Below, one piece after another: positions 35,367-44,543 of a stretch of DNA of 64,000 bases (its first letter is position 1; every line of letters begins with the position of its first letter). A model generated the notes under the pieces. The model had not been told where the DNA came from and searched no databases. It saw only the letters and a list, made by a program, of their open reading frames with translations. Position numbers and translations under genes: made by a program. This DNA is from Bacteroidales bacterium (GTDB lineage: Bacteria; Bacillota; Clostridia; Lachnospirales; Lachnospiraceae): NCBI GenBank assembly GCA_023664535.1, contig JAMPFJ010000002.1, forward strand, positions 124,001 through 188,000, written 5' to 3'.

Positions 35367-37217
35367 CTATATTCCTAAATATTTCTCCCAGAACTCAATG
35401 GAAGTAAACCGTTTCATCTCCGCCGCATATTCTCTTTCCAGTCCCTCTCGGTTTGCATAATATGCCTTATAGGTTTTCTTTGCCCGTTTCTTTAACTTCT
35501 TTGCCCGCTTGCGGTCAAGGATTCGCATATTCCCCTGCTTTGTATGGGGATTTACTGCAAGAAGATGGGTTTTTAACGCCTGTCTGCCCCTTGCATAAAA
35601 CCAGTCGTAGGGGATTGCCACCGGCTTGTCGTCCAGCATGGAATCCGGCAGATACAGACCGTTATAGCTCAACCGGTACATCCACAACTTCTTCCCGCTG
35701 CAGGGCTCATCCCAGTAGATATGCTTCAAATCCACCTCTACATCCGGAAATTCCGATAAGTCCACCAGCTTTTCATTCTTCTTTCCTTTTTCTTTAATGA
35801 TGTCCTCACCCTTGGGCTCATCCAGAAAATGCGGTCCTTTCATATAATCATCCATGGCGTCTAAAATCAGCTCCGCACTGTCATAATTAAACCGCAAAAG
35901 CTCTGTCCGGGTAAATCCTTTCATTCTCTCGGCAAAATCAATTCCGCCGCATACCCCGCTGATTGCCTGCAGCATCAGACTGTTTCTGTGCACCTGGTAT
36001 AATTCCATCATGGCATTAAATTTCTGCGTAAAGCCCATATGCCATACGCATATTCCATTCATCGTAATAAACTCCGCACGGTTGCGCAGGCTGTATTCCA
36101 CATCATCTCCACGTACAAAAAACGGCAGAGGCAGGTTATCCTCTCTGACATACTGCATCGGAATACAGCAATACCACCATCCGCAATACTGATACTTTCT
36201 CTCCTCCCACGGAAGCTCATTTCGGCAGCAGTCTTCCATTTTGTACAAGTTCCATCTCCATTTAACCGGACCGTAGCTCCCGTCGTCTACACTGACATAT
36301 CCCACATCCTCATGCTGAAGATGCATTTTTTCATAATAAAGCATTGCCCCGCTGATAAAACGATTTTTGTATTCCTCCTTCAGCACCTTAAGCAGACGGT
36401 AGGTCCGTCTCAGGCTCTCCGGCTGAATTAATACGTCATCATCCATCAGCAGCACATGAGTGGCTTTCTTTTCCTGCCGCATGGTTTCAATCATTCCCCT
36501 GGCGAAACCGCCGCTGCCTCCCACATTGGGATTGGGATGAAGAAAGACGTGCTCTCCCTCAATCTGCTCCGGGCTTAAGGTTCTTCCGTTGTCTACAACA
36601 TGGACATAAAAATTTTCCGCCATCTCATCATCGGATTCCAGTATACTCTTTTTCAGCTGTGCAATATTGGGAATAATAAAGTCCTCTTTTTTGAACGTCG
36701 TCGTAGCAAGGGAAAGGCAGACATCGCGGACATCCTCTTTCTCTGCCTCACCGACGTAATACCCCTTAAGCAGATGCGTGGTATCATGGGCGATAATCAT
36801 AAAGGATACAAGTAAAAAATCATTTTCCGGATAGTAAAATTCGATATCCTCAGCCTCAGACAGCGAAAATTCCTTCGTGTCCAAAACAGCTTCCTGAAGC
36901 TCCAGGGGGTCGGCATTATACTCATCCTGTCCCTCCAGATTACGCTTGCCATAACCCATCAGCTGAACGGTAAATTCTCCTTTAATACGGAGTTTAAGAC
37001 CATAGCGTTTAACATTGGAATATTCCTTCCATTTACAGATAGATAAAGCGTTAAAATACGTGCTGCAATTCAGTATTTCTCCTCTTTGCACCATCACGGA
37101 GCCATCCGGTTTAATTTCCCTTTCCGCCCCCGTATAATACAAATTAAATTGTGGTGCATACTTCTCCTCAACAGGAAACAATACGTCCTGCAGTTTCATT
37201 TGTTGTCTCATTTGCAC
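35367..37217 (-). CDS. GlfT2-like family 2 glycosyltransferase (galactofuranosyltransferase type)
   Basis: The 616-aa protein has an N-terminal beta-rich domain (about 1-170), a GT-A domain with THVLLMDDDVLIQPESLRR near residue 255, and a helical C-terminus. A large WW-containing stretch (CGWWYCCIPMQY) and FFVRGDDVEYSLR follow the metal site. This layout matches GlfT2 of mycobacteria, which polymerises galactofuranose, and its homologues in Firmicutes. The next gene upstream is a paralogue of the same layout, so the pair may make an alternating chain. GTG 37217 is favoured by the AAGG site 6 bases before it; ATG 37211 is possible. Confidence 0.85.
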   Translation of the reverse strand: MQMRQQMKLQDVLFPVEEKYAPQFNLYYTGAEREIKPDGSVMVQRGEILNCSTYFNALSICKWKEYSNVKRYGLKLRIKGEFTVQLMGYGKRNLEGQDEYNADPLELQEAVLDTKEFSLSEAEDIEFYYPENDFLLVSFMIIAHDTTHLLKGYYVGEAEKEDVRDVCLSLATTTFKKEDFIIPNIAQLKKSILESDDEMAENFYVHVVDNGRTLSPEQIEGEHVFLHPNPNVGGSGGFARGMIETMRQEKKATHVLLMDDDVLIQPESLRRTYRLLKVLKEEYKNRFISGAMLYYEKMHLQHEDVGYVSVDDGSYGPVKWRWNLYKMEDCCRNELPWEERKYQYCGWWYCCIPMQYVREDNLPLPFFVRGDDVEYSLRNRAEFITMNGICVWHMGFTQKFNAMMELYQVHRNSLMLQAISGVCGGIDFAERMKGFTRTELLRFNYDSAELILDAMDDYMKGPHFLDEPKGEDIIKEKGKKNEKLVDLSEFPDVEVDLKHIYWDEPCSGKKLWMYRLSYNGLYLPDSMLDDKPVAIPYDWFYARGRQALKTHLLAVNPHTKQGNMRILDRKRAKKLKKRAKKTYKAYYANREGLEREYAAEMKRFTSIEFWEKYLGI

Positions 37218-37229
37218 GTGTATCCTTTC

Positions 37230-39059
37230 TTATATTTTTTCTTCACTCATTTTTAAATATTTCTTCCAGAATTTAATATCGGTCAGCTCCTGATACCGGT
37301 TCCGGTAACCGTCCTTTGCCTCGTCAAACAAACAATCAATCCTTTTCAGCATACGGTTTAACCGACGGAAGCATTCCCCGGCTTTCTTCCTGTCTCTTTT
37401 TAACAAAACGGCATTCCCTGCCGCATCCACATACAGTACTTCACCAATCCGGAATAAATCATACAGATTATTATGTGGTCTTGCCACTAGTATACCCTTA
37501 GCAGGAAACAAATACCCGTTCATCGAGAGAATTTTACCGATACGCTCCGCTTTTCCTATCGCTCTGTCATGCACCTGCTCCAGCCGCTCCCAGCGGATAT
37601 CCTCTGCGGTTATTCCCCGGTATCCAATATATTCCTCTGCTTTTTTTCCCCTGTAATTCATTTTTAAAATCTGCCGGTGCAGCGCCTGCCCGTCCTGCTC
37701 CTTCAGCCAGTCAATTCCTTTTAAGAAATCCTCAATTCCCTTAAGGTTCATCGCAACATATTCATATCGGTAACGCACAATATTCGCCGTCACCCATTTT
37801 GTCAGAAACCGTTTCAATTCCCGTCCGGTATAATCCGGATAATGGATGCAGTTTACGATTGCCAGATTCCGCAAATCGTAATATTCCGTTGCTCCCGGCA
37901 TTTTATTTTCAAAAGCCTCATGCCAGACTGCAATTCCGTTAAGCAGAATAAAATTTCCCGCTCCCACTCTCAATCCATACTCTATATCATCTCTGTGTAT
38001 AAACAATGGAATCGGAAGACCCCTTTTGCGGATTTCCTCCATCGGAACTGCCGTATACCACCAGCCCGTATATTCGACCTTTTCCTCCGTCTCGTTTGCC
38101 ACCACTTCCGCAAAGCTCACCAGATTCCGGTGGTGATGATTGGCAATAATCTTTCCTCTGTTCCAGCTTGCCCCGGACTCAAACTGTACATCTGGTGTAT
38201 TCTCCCTGAGCAGACCACCACCTATAGTAGCATTATAATAGTTCTCCTTCAAATTCGCAAGCAGACTATACGTCTTTTCCAAAGCCGAGGGTTCAATGAC
38301 CACATCGTCATCCATAATCAGAACATGGGTAAAGGCTTCTCTCCCCTTAAATTCCATTGCTTCCAGCATTCCCCTGGTAAAGCCGCCGACACCGCCGACA
38401 TTCTCGTTTGGCGTTATATGGACATGCGCATATCCGTCCATTTCCTTTCCCAGCGTTCCCGCATTATCCGAAACAAAAATTTCCATCCGGTCAAACAATA
38501 ACGAATCCTGATTTTGTATAATTTCACTTTGCAGCATATCCAGATTCCGTTTCAGATACGGTTCACGTTTAAACGTACAGATATCCATTGCCAGATAAAT
38601 ATCCCTCGCTCCCTCGGGATTTTCTCCATGATATTCCACGCAGCTTAACATACCGTCGTCCTGAAGACCGGCAAATACCGGATAGCAGAGGCGGCATTCG
38701 GTATCCGGTATATCCAGAATCACAGATTTTCCCTCTTCCAGCAGGATTTCCCGCTCATCCATGCACCGGCATTCCATTCCGTTTTCCCCCATTACCGCCC
38801 CATATAGCTGATAACGGAAGCTTCCCTGTCCCTGTACCGCAACAAAATACCGGGTACACTTTGTGTATTTGCGCCATTTCCCGATGGAAAATGCGTTAAA
38901 ATAGGTGTCAAAGCTGACACACTCTCCCTTTCCCAGCCGCATTTTTGTTATCTGCTGTTCTTTCTTATGCAATAGCTTTCCCTGGCTATCCCTTTTCCGA
39001 TAGCACAGCTTCACATCCACCGCCTGGGGAACTGTCCATACCATCCGCTGCAATCTCAT
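37230..39059 (-). CDS. GlfT2-like family 2 glycosyltransferase, paralogue
   Basis: The 609-aa protein has the same three-part layout as its neighbour: an N-terminal beta domain, the GT-A motif THVLIMDDDVVIEPSALEK near residue 245, then YTGWWYTAVPMEEIRKRG and LFIHRDDIEYGLRVG, and a basic helical tail. The pair shares motif spacing but is clearly diverged, so this is an old duplication with possibly different linkage roles, as seen for galactan synthesis. It lies just downstream of the ABC ATPase gene, which fits a polymer finished inside the cell and then exported by the ABC transporter. Confidence 0.85.
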   Translation of the reverse strand: MRLQRMVWTVPQAVDVKLCYRKRDSQGKLLHKKEQQITKMRLGKGECVSFDTYFNAFSIGKWRKYTKCTRYFVAVQGQGSFRYQLYGAVMGENGMECRCMDEREILLEEGKSVILDIPDTECRLCYPVFAGLQDDGMLSCVEYHGENPEGARDIYLAMDICTFKREPYLKRNLDMLQSEIIQNQDSLLFDRMEIFVSDNAGTLGKEMDGYAHVHITPNENVGGVGGFTRGMLEAMEFKGREAFTHVLIMDDDVVIEPSALEKTYSLLANLKENYYNATIGGGLLRENTPDVQFESGASWNRGKIIANHHHRNLVSFAEVVANETEEKVEYTGWWYTAVPMEEIRKRGLPIPLFIHRDDIEYGLRVGAGNFILLNGIAVWHEAFENKMPGATEYYDLRNLAIVNCIHYPDYTGRELKRFLTKWVTANIVRYRYEYVAMNLKGIEDFLKGIDWLKEQDGQALHRQILKMNYRGKKAEEYIGYRGITAEDIRWERLEQVHDRAIGKAERIGKILSMNGYLFPAKGILVARPHNNLYDLFRIGEVLYVDAAGNAVLLKRDRKKAGECFRRLNRMLKRIDCLFDEAKDGYRNRYQELTDIKFWKKYLKMSEEKI

Positions 39060-39139
39060 TTTTTTACTCCATCTTATTGTTTTCGTCCATCCGCTTTCTG
39101 ACCGGTTCTCTGTTTCCCGTCCTTTACGCCAAAACGCTG

Positions 39140-39883
39140 TCAGTCCTCATCGTGTTCAAGCCCCAGGCTCGCCTGATAAGCGTCGCAGACCTCTTTTACG
39201 TCTCCTGCCATCCGCAAAACACCGTGGTCAATCCATGCTGCATGGTCGCAGAGACGGCGCACTGTCCGGATATTATGGGACACAAACATTAACGTTGTTC
39301 CGTCCCCCAGCATCTCCTGCATCCTTGCTTTACATTTCTTTTTAAATTTGGCATCTCCTACTGCCAGAACCTCGTCACAGATTAGGATATCCGGCTCTAC
39401 CACCGTGGCTACGGAAAATCCCAGCCTGGATTTCATTCCCGAAGAAAAATTCTTAATCGGGGAATCCAGAAATTTTTCAATCTGGGCAAACTCCACAATC
39501 TCATCGAACCGCTCCTCCATGTACTTGTGCGAGTGTCCGAGAATCATTCCGTTTAAATAAATATTCTCCCTTGCCGTAAGATTGGGGTCAAAACCGGCGC
39601 CCAATTCAATCATTGGCGCTATGGAGCCGTGGGTTACAATAGAACCCTTATAGGGCTTCATAATGCCGCTGACTGCCTTCAGCAGCGTGGATTTACCGGA
39701 GCCGTTCTCCCCTACCAGCGCCCATGCCTCCCCTTTCTTAATAGTGAGGGAAAAGTCCTTAACCGCAAGAAATTCCTGAAACATTAACTGCCGTTTAACC
39801 AGCTTGATGAAATATTCCTTTAAATCATCCACCTTTTCACTGGCAAGGTTAAACCGGATAGTCACGTTATTGATTTCAATCAT
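39140..39883 (-). CDS. wzt: Polysaccharide ABC exporter ATPase, Wzt/TagH-like
   Basis: The 247-aa ATPase has Walker A (GENGSGKSTLLKAVSG), the signature KNFSSGMKSRLGFSVA, Walker B (PDILICDEVLAVGD) and the switch His in LMFVSHN. It lacks the extra C-terminal carbohydrate-binding domain of long Wzt proteins, so it is like the short TagH/KpsT type. With the permease in the next gene upstream it forms the exporter that moves lipid-linked polymer across the membrane. The frame opens at TTG 39895, but ATG 39883 follows GGAAGAG and is the more usual start. Confidence 0.92.
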   Translation of the reverse strand: MIEINNVTIRFNLASEKVDDLKEYFIKLVKRQLMFQEFLAVKDFSLTIKKGEAWALVGENGSGKSTLLKAVSGIMKPYKGSIVTHGSIAPMIELGAGFDPNLTARENIYLNGMILGHSHKYMEERFDEIVEFAQIEKFLDSPIKNFSSGMKSRLGFSVATVVEPDILICDEVLAVGDAKFKKKCKARMQEMLGDGTTLMFVSHNIRTVRRLCDHAAWIDHGVLRMAGDVKEVCDAYQASLGLEHDED

Positions 39884-39907
39884 ATTCTCTTCCAATTTAC
39901 TTATCTC

Positions 39908-40696
39908 CTATATATATAATATAAATTTATCCTGTGACCGCTTAAAGGTAAACAACCCGAACAGGAATACCAGAATTGCCCATGCCCATCCCGCTGCTAC
40001 CAGCCACGGCTCCGAAAAGGCTGCATTATACACACAATCCCTGAACTGTGTTACATAACTGTAGCAGGGATTGAAATGAACCACCAGCCAGGCTACCGTT
40101 TCCGGCAGTCTGTCCAGCGGATAAAACAACGGTGTCAGATACATCCACGCTGTAGTCACTGCCGAATAGATATACTGGATGTCCCGGAAAAATACTACCG
40201 CCTGCGCAAGGAAAAAGCCCAGTCCACAGGCAAATATATATACCTGCACAATCACAAACGGAATCATGAAAAAATAAGGGGTAAACGGCGCACGGGTAAA
40301 CACCATAACGATAATCAGCGCACCCATCGAAAATACACAGTCTACAATACTGCTGGTAATTTTGGCTAACGGAAATACATATTTCGGAATATAGACTTTT
40401 TTTATCAGGGCAGCATTTCCACGGATAGACATCATCGCCTGTGTCGTGGAATGGGTTACAAACTCAAAAATCGTGCGTCCCGAAATCAGATATACCGCAA
40501 AATTATCAATACTCCGGCTGAACATTGTCGAAAAGACAATCGTCATGATAATCATAATCATCAGCGGATTTAATATGCTCCACAAATAGCCTAAAAAGCT
40601 TCTCCTGTATTTCAATTTCAAATCCTTTTTCACTAACTCCTTAATCAAATCCGTGTAATGAAAAAAGGTTTCAAACCTTACCTTCCAAATATTCAT
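39908..40696 (-). CDS. wzm: Polysaccharide ABC exporter permease, Wzm/TagG-like
   Basis: The 262-aa permease has six membrane helices and the ABC-2 polysaccharide signature KDLKLKYRRSFLGYLWSILN near residue 25, typical of Wzm/TagG/KpsM proteins, where the amphipathic N-terminus lies along the inner membrane face. It abuts the upstream glycosyltransferase gene (ends at 40697) and lies 25 bases from the ATPase gene. The pair is the second export route of the locus beside the Wzx flippase. Confidence 0.92.
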   Translation of the reverse strand: MNIWKVRFETFFHYTDLIKELVKKDLKLKYRRSFLGYLWSILNPLMIMIIMTIVFSTMFSRSIDNFAVYLISGRTIFEFVTHSTTQAMMSIRGNAALIKKVYIPKYVFPLAKITSSIVDCVFSMGALIIVMVFTRAPFTPYFFMIPFVIVQVYIFACGLGFFLAQAVVFFRDIQYIYSAVTTAWMYLTPLFYPLDRLPETVAWLVVHFNPCYSYVTQFRDCVYNAAFSEPWLVAAGWAWAILVFLFGLFTFKRSQDKFILYI

Positions 40697-41698
40697 TCAC
40701 TTAATTCCTTCCTTTTTCTTATACGTATACTGCGCCAGCCAATACAGCCGGAAATCACTATACTGCAAAAGCTTCACTGCACGGTTCCGGATTACCCGGT
40801 AAATTTCGGGATAATCTTCCCGAATCCGTCGGTTAAAAGCCCTCATCTTTTTTTGTATCTCCCAGTCAAAGGGATAACTCAAAAATATTTTAAACCGGCT
40901 TGCCACCAATCTTCCGAGAAACTGCTCCATATAGGACAGCCTGTTTTTGGATAATCCCTGTTTTATCCATTCCTGATAATAGTCAAGGAGCCGTTTCAGC
41001 ACCCGGTCAAAATTCTCTTCATTCTTCTGCATTTTAGAAATATCCATACTCTGTCCCGGAAGCCCAATCCGGTACATATAGACAAAGTCCTCTATACAGG
41101 TTACCGTCCGGATATAGGGTACCGGAAACAGCACATATTCCGCATCCACGTAAAAACAGTGTTCATCAATCGCCGGAATCTTTTTTAAAATCTCCGTTTT
41201 GATTGTCAGGGCATGCATTTTAATATACATTTCCCGGCAGATTTTGTCAAACGCATATTCTTTTCCGTATTCCACTCCCGCAAAGGGCTCCTTGATTTCC
41301 ACCGAGGTCTTTCCCGTTCCATGGTGATACCAGTAAAAATTCGACACCACGATATCGGAATCCGTCTGTCCCAGACATTCCATTAAACGAAGCAGACCGT
41401 CACGCAATACCCAGTCGTCTGCATCCACCACCTTCAGATATTTCCCTTTTGCTTCCCGGATTCCCCGGTTTATCGCCGAACCGTGTCCGCCGTTTTCCTT
41501 TTCCACAATCCGGTAAGCAGAAGGATATTGTTTCACAAAATCCCCGGCAATAGACACGGAATTATCCGTTGAGCCGTCGCTCACCACAATCACTTCCAGC
41601 TGCTCCAGAACTTCCGGAACCGCAAAGGAATTTAAATTCTGTGCAATATATTGTTCCACATTATAGGTCGGTACGATTACCGTCAGTAATTTCTCCAT
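40697..41698 (-). CDS. Family 2 glycosyltransferase
   Basis: The 333-aa GT-A enzyme has LLTVIVPTYNVEQYIAQNL at its start, EVIVVSDGSTDNSVSIA near residue 35 and KVVDADDWVLRDG (metal site, about residue 90). ATG 41698 is preferred: AAGAGG lies 6 bases upstream of it and touches the earlier ATG 41704. The gene overlaps the end of the preceding glycosyltransferase by 38 bases, so translation is likely coupled. It is like the EpsJ/CpsJ group that adds single sugars to lipid-linked intermediates. Confidence 0.85.
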   Translation of the reverse strand: MEKLLTVIVPTYNVEQYIAQNLNSFAVPEVLEQLEVIVVSDGSTDNSVSIAGDFVKQYPSAYRIVEKENGGHGSAINRGIREAKGKYLKVVDADDWVLRDGLLRLMECLGQTDSDIVVSNFYWYHHGTGKTSVEIKEPFAGVEYGKEYAFDKICREMYIKMHALTIKTEILKKIPAIDEHCFYVDAEYVLFPVPYIRTVTCIEDFVYMYRIGLPGQSMDISKMQKNEENFDRVLKRLLDYYQEWIKQGLSKNRLSYMEQFLGRLVASRFKIFLSYPFDWEIQKKMRAFNRRIREDYPEIYRVIRNRAVKLLQYSDFRLYWLAQYTYKKKEGIK

Positions 41699-43037
41699 AA
41701 TCATCCTCTTGCTGCCCGTTTTCCTGTGAACGGTTAAATGGTTTCCGGACTACTCTTCCCACCGCACGCACCGGTACGGTTACCTTATAGCCGAAGCGAT
41801 AGGAAAACGAATCCCGGATATCTTCATACATCCCCCGATAGCGGTTCACTTCCTCCGTCAATTCCCGGTTAACCCTTTCCAGCTCTCCCGCCAGATAATC
41901 CCGTTCTCCGGTTATCCGGTCACGTTCCTCTGTTACCCGGTCGCGCTCTCCGGTAAGCTCTGCCACCTGCCGCTCAAATCCGAGAATCCTCTGCCAGTCA
42001 TGATAACCGAGATATAACCGTTCATGAAACAAATCATTTAATTCGTTGGCACGGTATAACAAAAATCCCTCGTAATCCCTTTCCATAATATAATGGAAGC
42101 GCTCTAAGTTCTTACTCTCTATATTCATTGGATAAAAATATTCGTCATCATGCCCGAGAATATCCAGTTTTTCAAAAATCTCTTCTTTCAGCCGGATAAA
42201 TATCTGCTTGTGCACATCCGAAAAATCAGAGGTGTTCAGATTTGCGATACATCCGTCCAGCGCATGATTGACGAAGCTTTGCCGGACCTCCTCATAAATC
42301 CCCTCTTCCGTTAAAAATTCCTTTAACGCAAAAAATGCCTGATAAAAGTCAAAGGGGGCAGCTCCGTTACTCGCCTGACAGCTTTCCGTCAGTCTCACTC
42401 TGTATTTCGTCAGATATTCCTGCACGGTAGTAATCCTCTCTGCAAAAATCAGCGCTTTTGTCGTAAACAATAAATCGTTCGTCCTCTTTATCTCCTGAAA
42501 GCGAAGCTTATGCTCTTTCACAAAAGAATGCTTAAACATCTTATTCCACGGCCAGTTATGAAAAGAATTAAAAATATACTTCGGCATATCCCGATAGGAA
42601 AATACCTCTTCAGGCGGCAGATTCTCTACCCGGAGCCCGCATACCTCATCCGTAACGGCTCCCGTTGCCTCATGCCAGAACCGCACCGAAAATACGCCAA
42701 CATCCGCATCTGTTTTTTTGCACTGGTAGTATGTTTTTTCCAAAAGCTCCGGCTCCATTACATCATCCGAATCAAAAAAGGAAAGATATTCTCCCGAAGC
42801 CGCCTCAATTCCAATATTCCGCGCAGCTCCGCCGCCTCCATGGCTGCCGTTTACCACCCGTATACGTCCATCCTTTTCCGCATACTCCTTTAATATTGCC
42901 AAAGACCCATCAACAGAGCCGTCGTCCACAAAAATAATCTCAATATTCTGCAAAGTCTGCCCGATAATGCTTTCCACACATTCTCTTAAATATTTTTCTG
43001 CATTGTAAACTGGTACAATTACCGATACATCTTTCAT
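41661..43037 (-). CDS. Family 2 glycosyltransferase with coiled-coil tail
   Basis: The 458-aa protein has a GT-A domain at about 1-230 (VSVIVPVYNAEKYLRECVE, FVDDGSVDGS, LSFFDSDDVME), then a helical region. At about residues 355-410 lies a charged coiled coil built of near-repeats of the type GERDRVTEERDRIT. The end (SYRFGYKVTVPVRAVGR) is an amphipathic, basic tail like those on many capsular transferases. The coiled coil may mediate oligomerisation or set chain length, as coiled coils do in some other polymer systems; that role is a guess. It overlaps the next gene by 38 bases. Confidence 0.85.
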   Translation of the reverse strand: MKDVSVIVPVYNAEKYLRECVESIIGQTLQNIEIIFVDDGSVDGSLAILKEYAEKDGRIRVVNGSHGGGGAARNIGIEAASGEYLSFFDSDDVMEPELLEKTYYQCKKTDADVGVFSVRFWHEATGAVTDEVCGLRVENLPPEEVFSYRDMPKYIFNSFHNWPWNKMFKHSFVKEHKLRFQEIKRTNDLLFTTKALIFAERITTVQEYLTKYRVRLTESCQASNGAAPFDFYQAFFALKEFLTEEGIYEEVRQSFVNHALDGCIANLNTSDFSDVHKQIFIRLKEEIFEKLDILGHDDEYFYPMNIESKNLERFHYIMERDYEGFLLYRANELNDLFHERLYLGYHDWQRILGFERQVAELTGERDRVTEERDRITGERDYLAGELERVNRELTEEVNRYRGMYEDIRDSFSYRFGYKVTVPVRAVGRVVRKPFNRSQENGQQEDDYGEITDGNRTDL

Positions 43038-43108
43038 GATTACCTCTTTTCGCCGGTTATCCGCCTGCGGTTCCCGGCATTCTTTATTCTGCCTTATTTT
43101 CCGTCAGT

Positions 43109-44530
43109 TTACTCCTTAACCTCCGGATATTCCTTATCCAGCCTGCTCTGTTCTGTCCGTTCCGTCTTTGCCGCTGTAATCTGGTTCGCATCAATTCCCT
43201 CCGTATTCTCTTTCTGGAATAAAATCTTAAAGGTCAGAAATAACAGCTTAATATCCAGCCAGAACGAATAATTTTCAATATAAGTCAAATCCAGCTTCAG
43301 CTTATCATACGGCGTTGTATTATACTTCCCGTAAACCTGTGCATAGCCGGTCAGCCCCGCCTTTACCTTCAACCGAAAATCAAATTCCGGAATAATCTCC
43401 TTATACTGTGCCGCAATCTCCGGACGCTCAGGTCTTGGACCTACCAGGGACATATCTCCTTTAATAATGTTAATCAGCTGAGGAAATTCATCGAAGTGAA
43501 TTGCCCTTAACACCTTGCCCACCGGCGTAATCCGGTCATCATTCTTTCTGGCAAGCTGAACTCCGCCCTTCTCCGAATCCATCCGCATGCTCCGGAATTT
43601 GTAGATATCAAACACTTCCCCATCCAGCGTCAGCCTGGGCTGCTTATAAAGCACCGGACCTCCGTCATAGGCCTTAATCAGTATAGCGATAAGCGCAAAC
43701 ATCGGAAGCAAAATAACCGATACTGGAATACAAAGCCCCAAATCCAGCATACGCTTAAAAATAATCTGTTCCCCGGAAAGCCCTTTGTTCCTGGATAAAT
43801 ATAACGGGGTGTCAAACAGATGGATGTTATCCGAACCCCTTAGCAGAATATCGGATATTTTTGGTGTAACATAGGTTCTGACCGATTCGATAAAACATCG
43901 TTTCAAAATAATATTCCGCTCATAGGCGGGAATGTCATAAATGAGTACCGCCTCATAATCCGCCACCATATCGCATACGCTGTCCAGGCTTTCCACATTC
44001 AAATCCGCAAGGTCACAGATTTCATATTTATCCCGCCGGGAATTCATTTTCATAATCATTTCATCCGGACTCCGGTCATAACATACCAGAAGCATCTGTC
44101 TCGGCGGATAGAGCAGGGCATAAATCACCTTACAGATAAATACCCATGCCAGAATCGCTACAATCTGTACCACCGTCATTTTTACCAGCGGAGCTGCCGA
44201 CAAATAGTGCCTGCTAATCAATACAATCTGCACATATGCCACCACATTTGCACAAACCAGCGACAAAATCTGGGAATACAGCACATCCATCAGACGGAGG
44301 TATCCGATTTGGAAGCCTCCGTACAAATGAGTAAGCAGGAATAGAATCAACCCATACACGCCGATAACCGCCCAGTCACCTCTTCGGAAAAAGGGAATTT
44401 CCAACTGCTCCACATAAGCGGAATACCATACAAAGGCAAAGATAAAAACGTGTATTGCCAACAGAATAAATCCTTCAAAAAAATTGATTACTCTTTTAAA
44501 TTGGTCTCTTTTTCTCACTTTACGCTGCAT
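43109..44530 (-). CDS. Polyprenyl-phosphate sugar-1-phosphate transferase (initiating enzyme, WbaP/PglC-like)
   Basis: The 473-aa protein has four N-terminal membrane helices, a middle nucleotide-binding-like domain, and the bacterial sugar-transferase domain from about residue 270. That domain carries FKRMLDLGLC, PVLYKQPRLTLDGEVFDIYKFRSM, HFDEFPQLINIIKGDMSLVGPRPERPE and AGLTGYAQVYGKY. These motifs hold the catalytic Asp-Glu pair of phosphoglycosyl transferases. It should start repeat-unit synthesis by moving a sugar phosphate onto undecaprenyl phosphate. It is the only initiating enzyme seen in the locus, so both export routes may draw on it. Confidence 0.92.
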   Translation of the reverse strand: MQRKVRKRDQFKRVINFFEGFILLAIHVFIFAFVWYSAYVEQLEIPFFRRGDWAVIGVYGLILFLLTHLYGGFQIGYLRLMDVLYSQILSLVCANVVAYVQIVLISRHYLSAAPLVKMTVVQIVAILAWVFICKVIYALLYPPRQMLLVCYDRSPDEMIMKMNSRRDKYEICDLADLNVESLDSVCDMVADYEAVLIYDIPAYERNIILKRCFIESVRTYVTPKISDILLRGSDNIHLFDTPLYLSRNKGLSGEQIIFKRMLDLGLCIPVSVILLPMFALIAILIKAYDGGPVLYKQPRLTLDGEVFDIYKFRSMRMDSEKGGVQLARKNDDRITPVGKVLRAIHFDEFPQLINIIKGDMSLVGPRPERPEIAAQYKEIIPEFDFRLKVKAGLTGYAQVYGKYNTTPYDKLKLDLTYIENYSFWLDIKLLFLTFKILFQKENTEGIDANQITAAKTERTEQSRLDKEYPEVKE

Positions 44531-44543
44531 TCTTCATCACCAT

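Noticed and set aside
37842..38501. 219-codon plus-strand frame opposite a GlfT2-like gene
   Set aside because: Antisense shadow with no recognisable domain.
43040..43090. GCCGG/CCGGC stem between two polysaccharide genes as terminator
   Set aside because: No T-run follows the stem on the transcribed strand.
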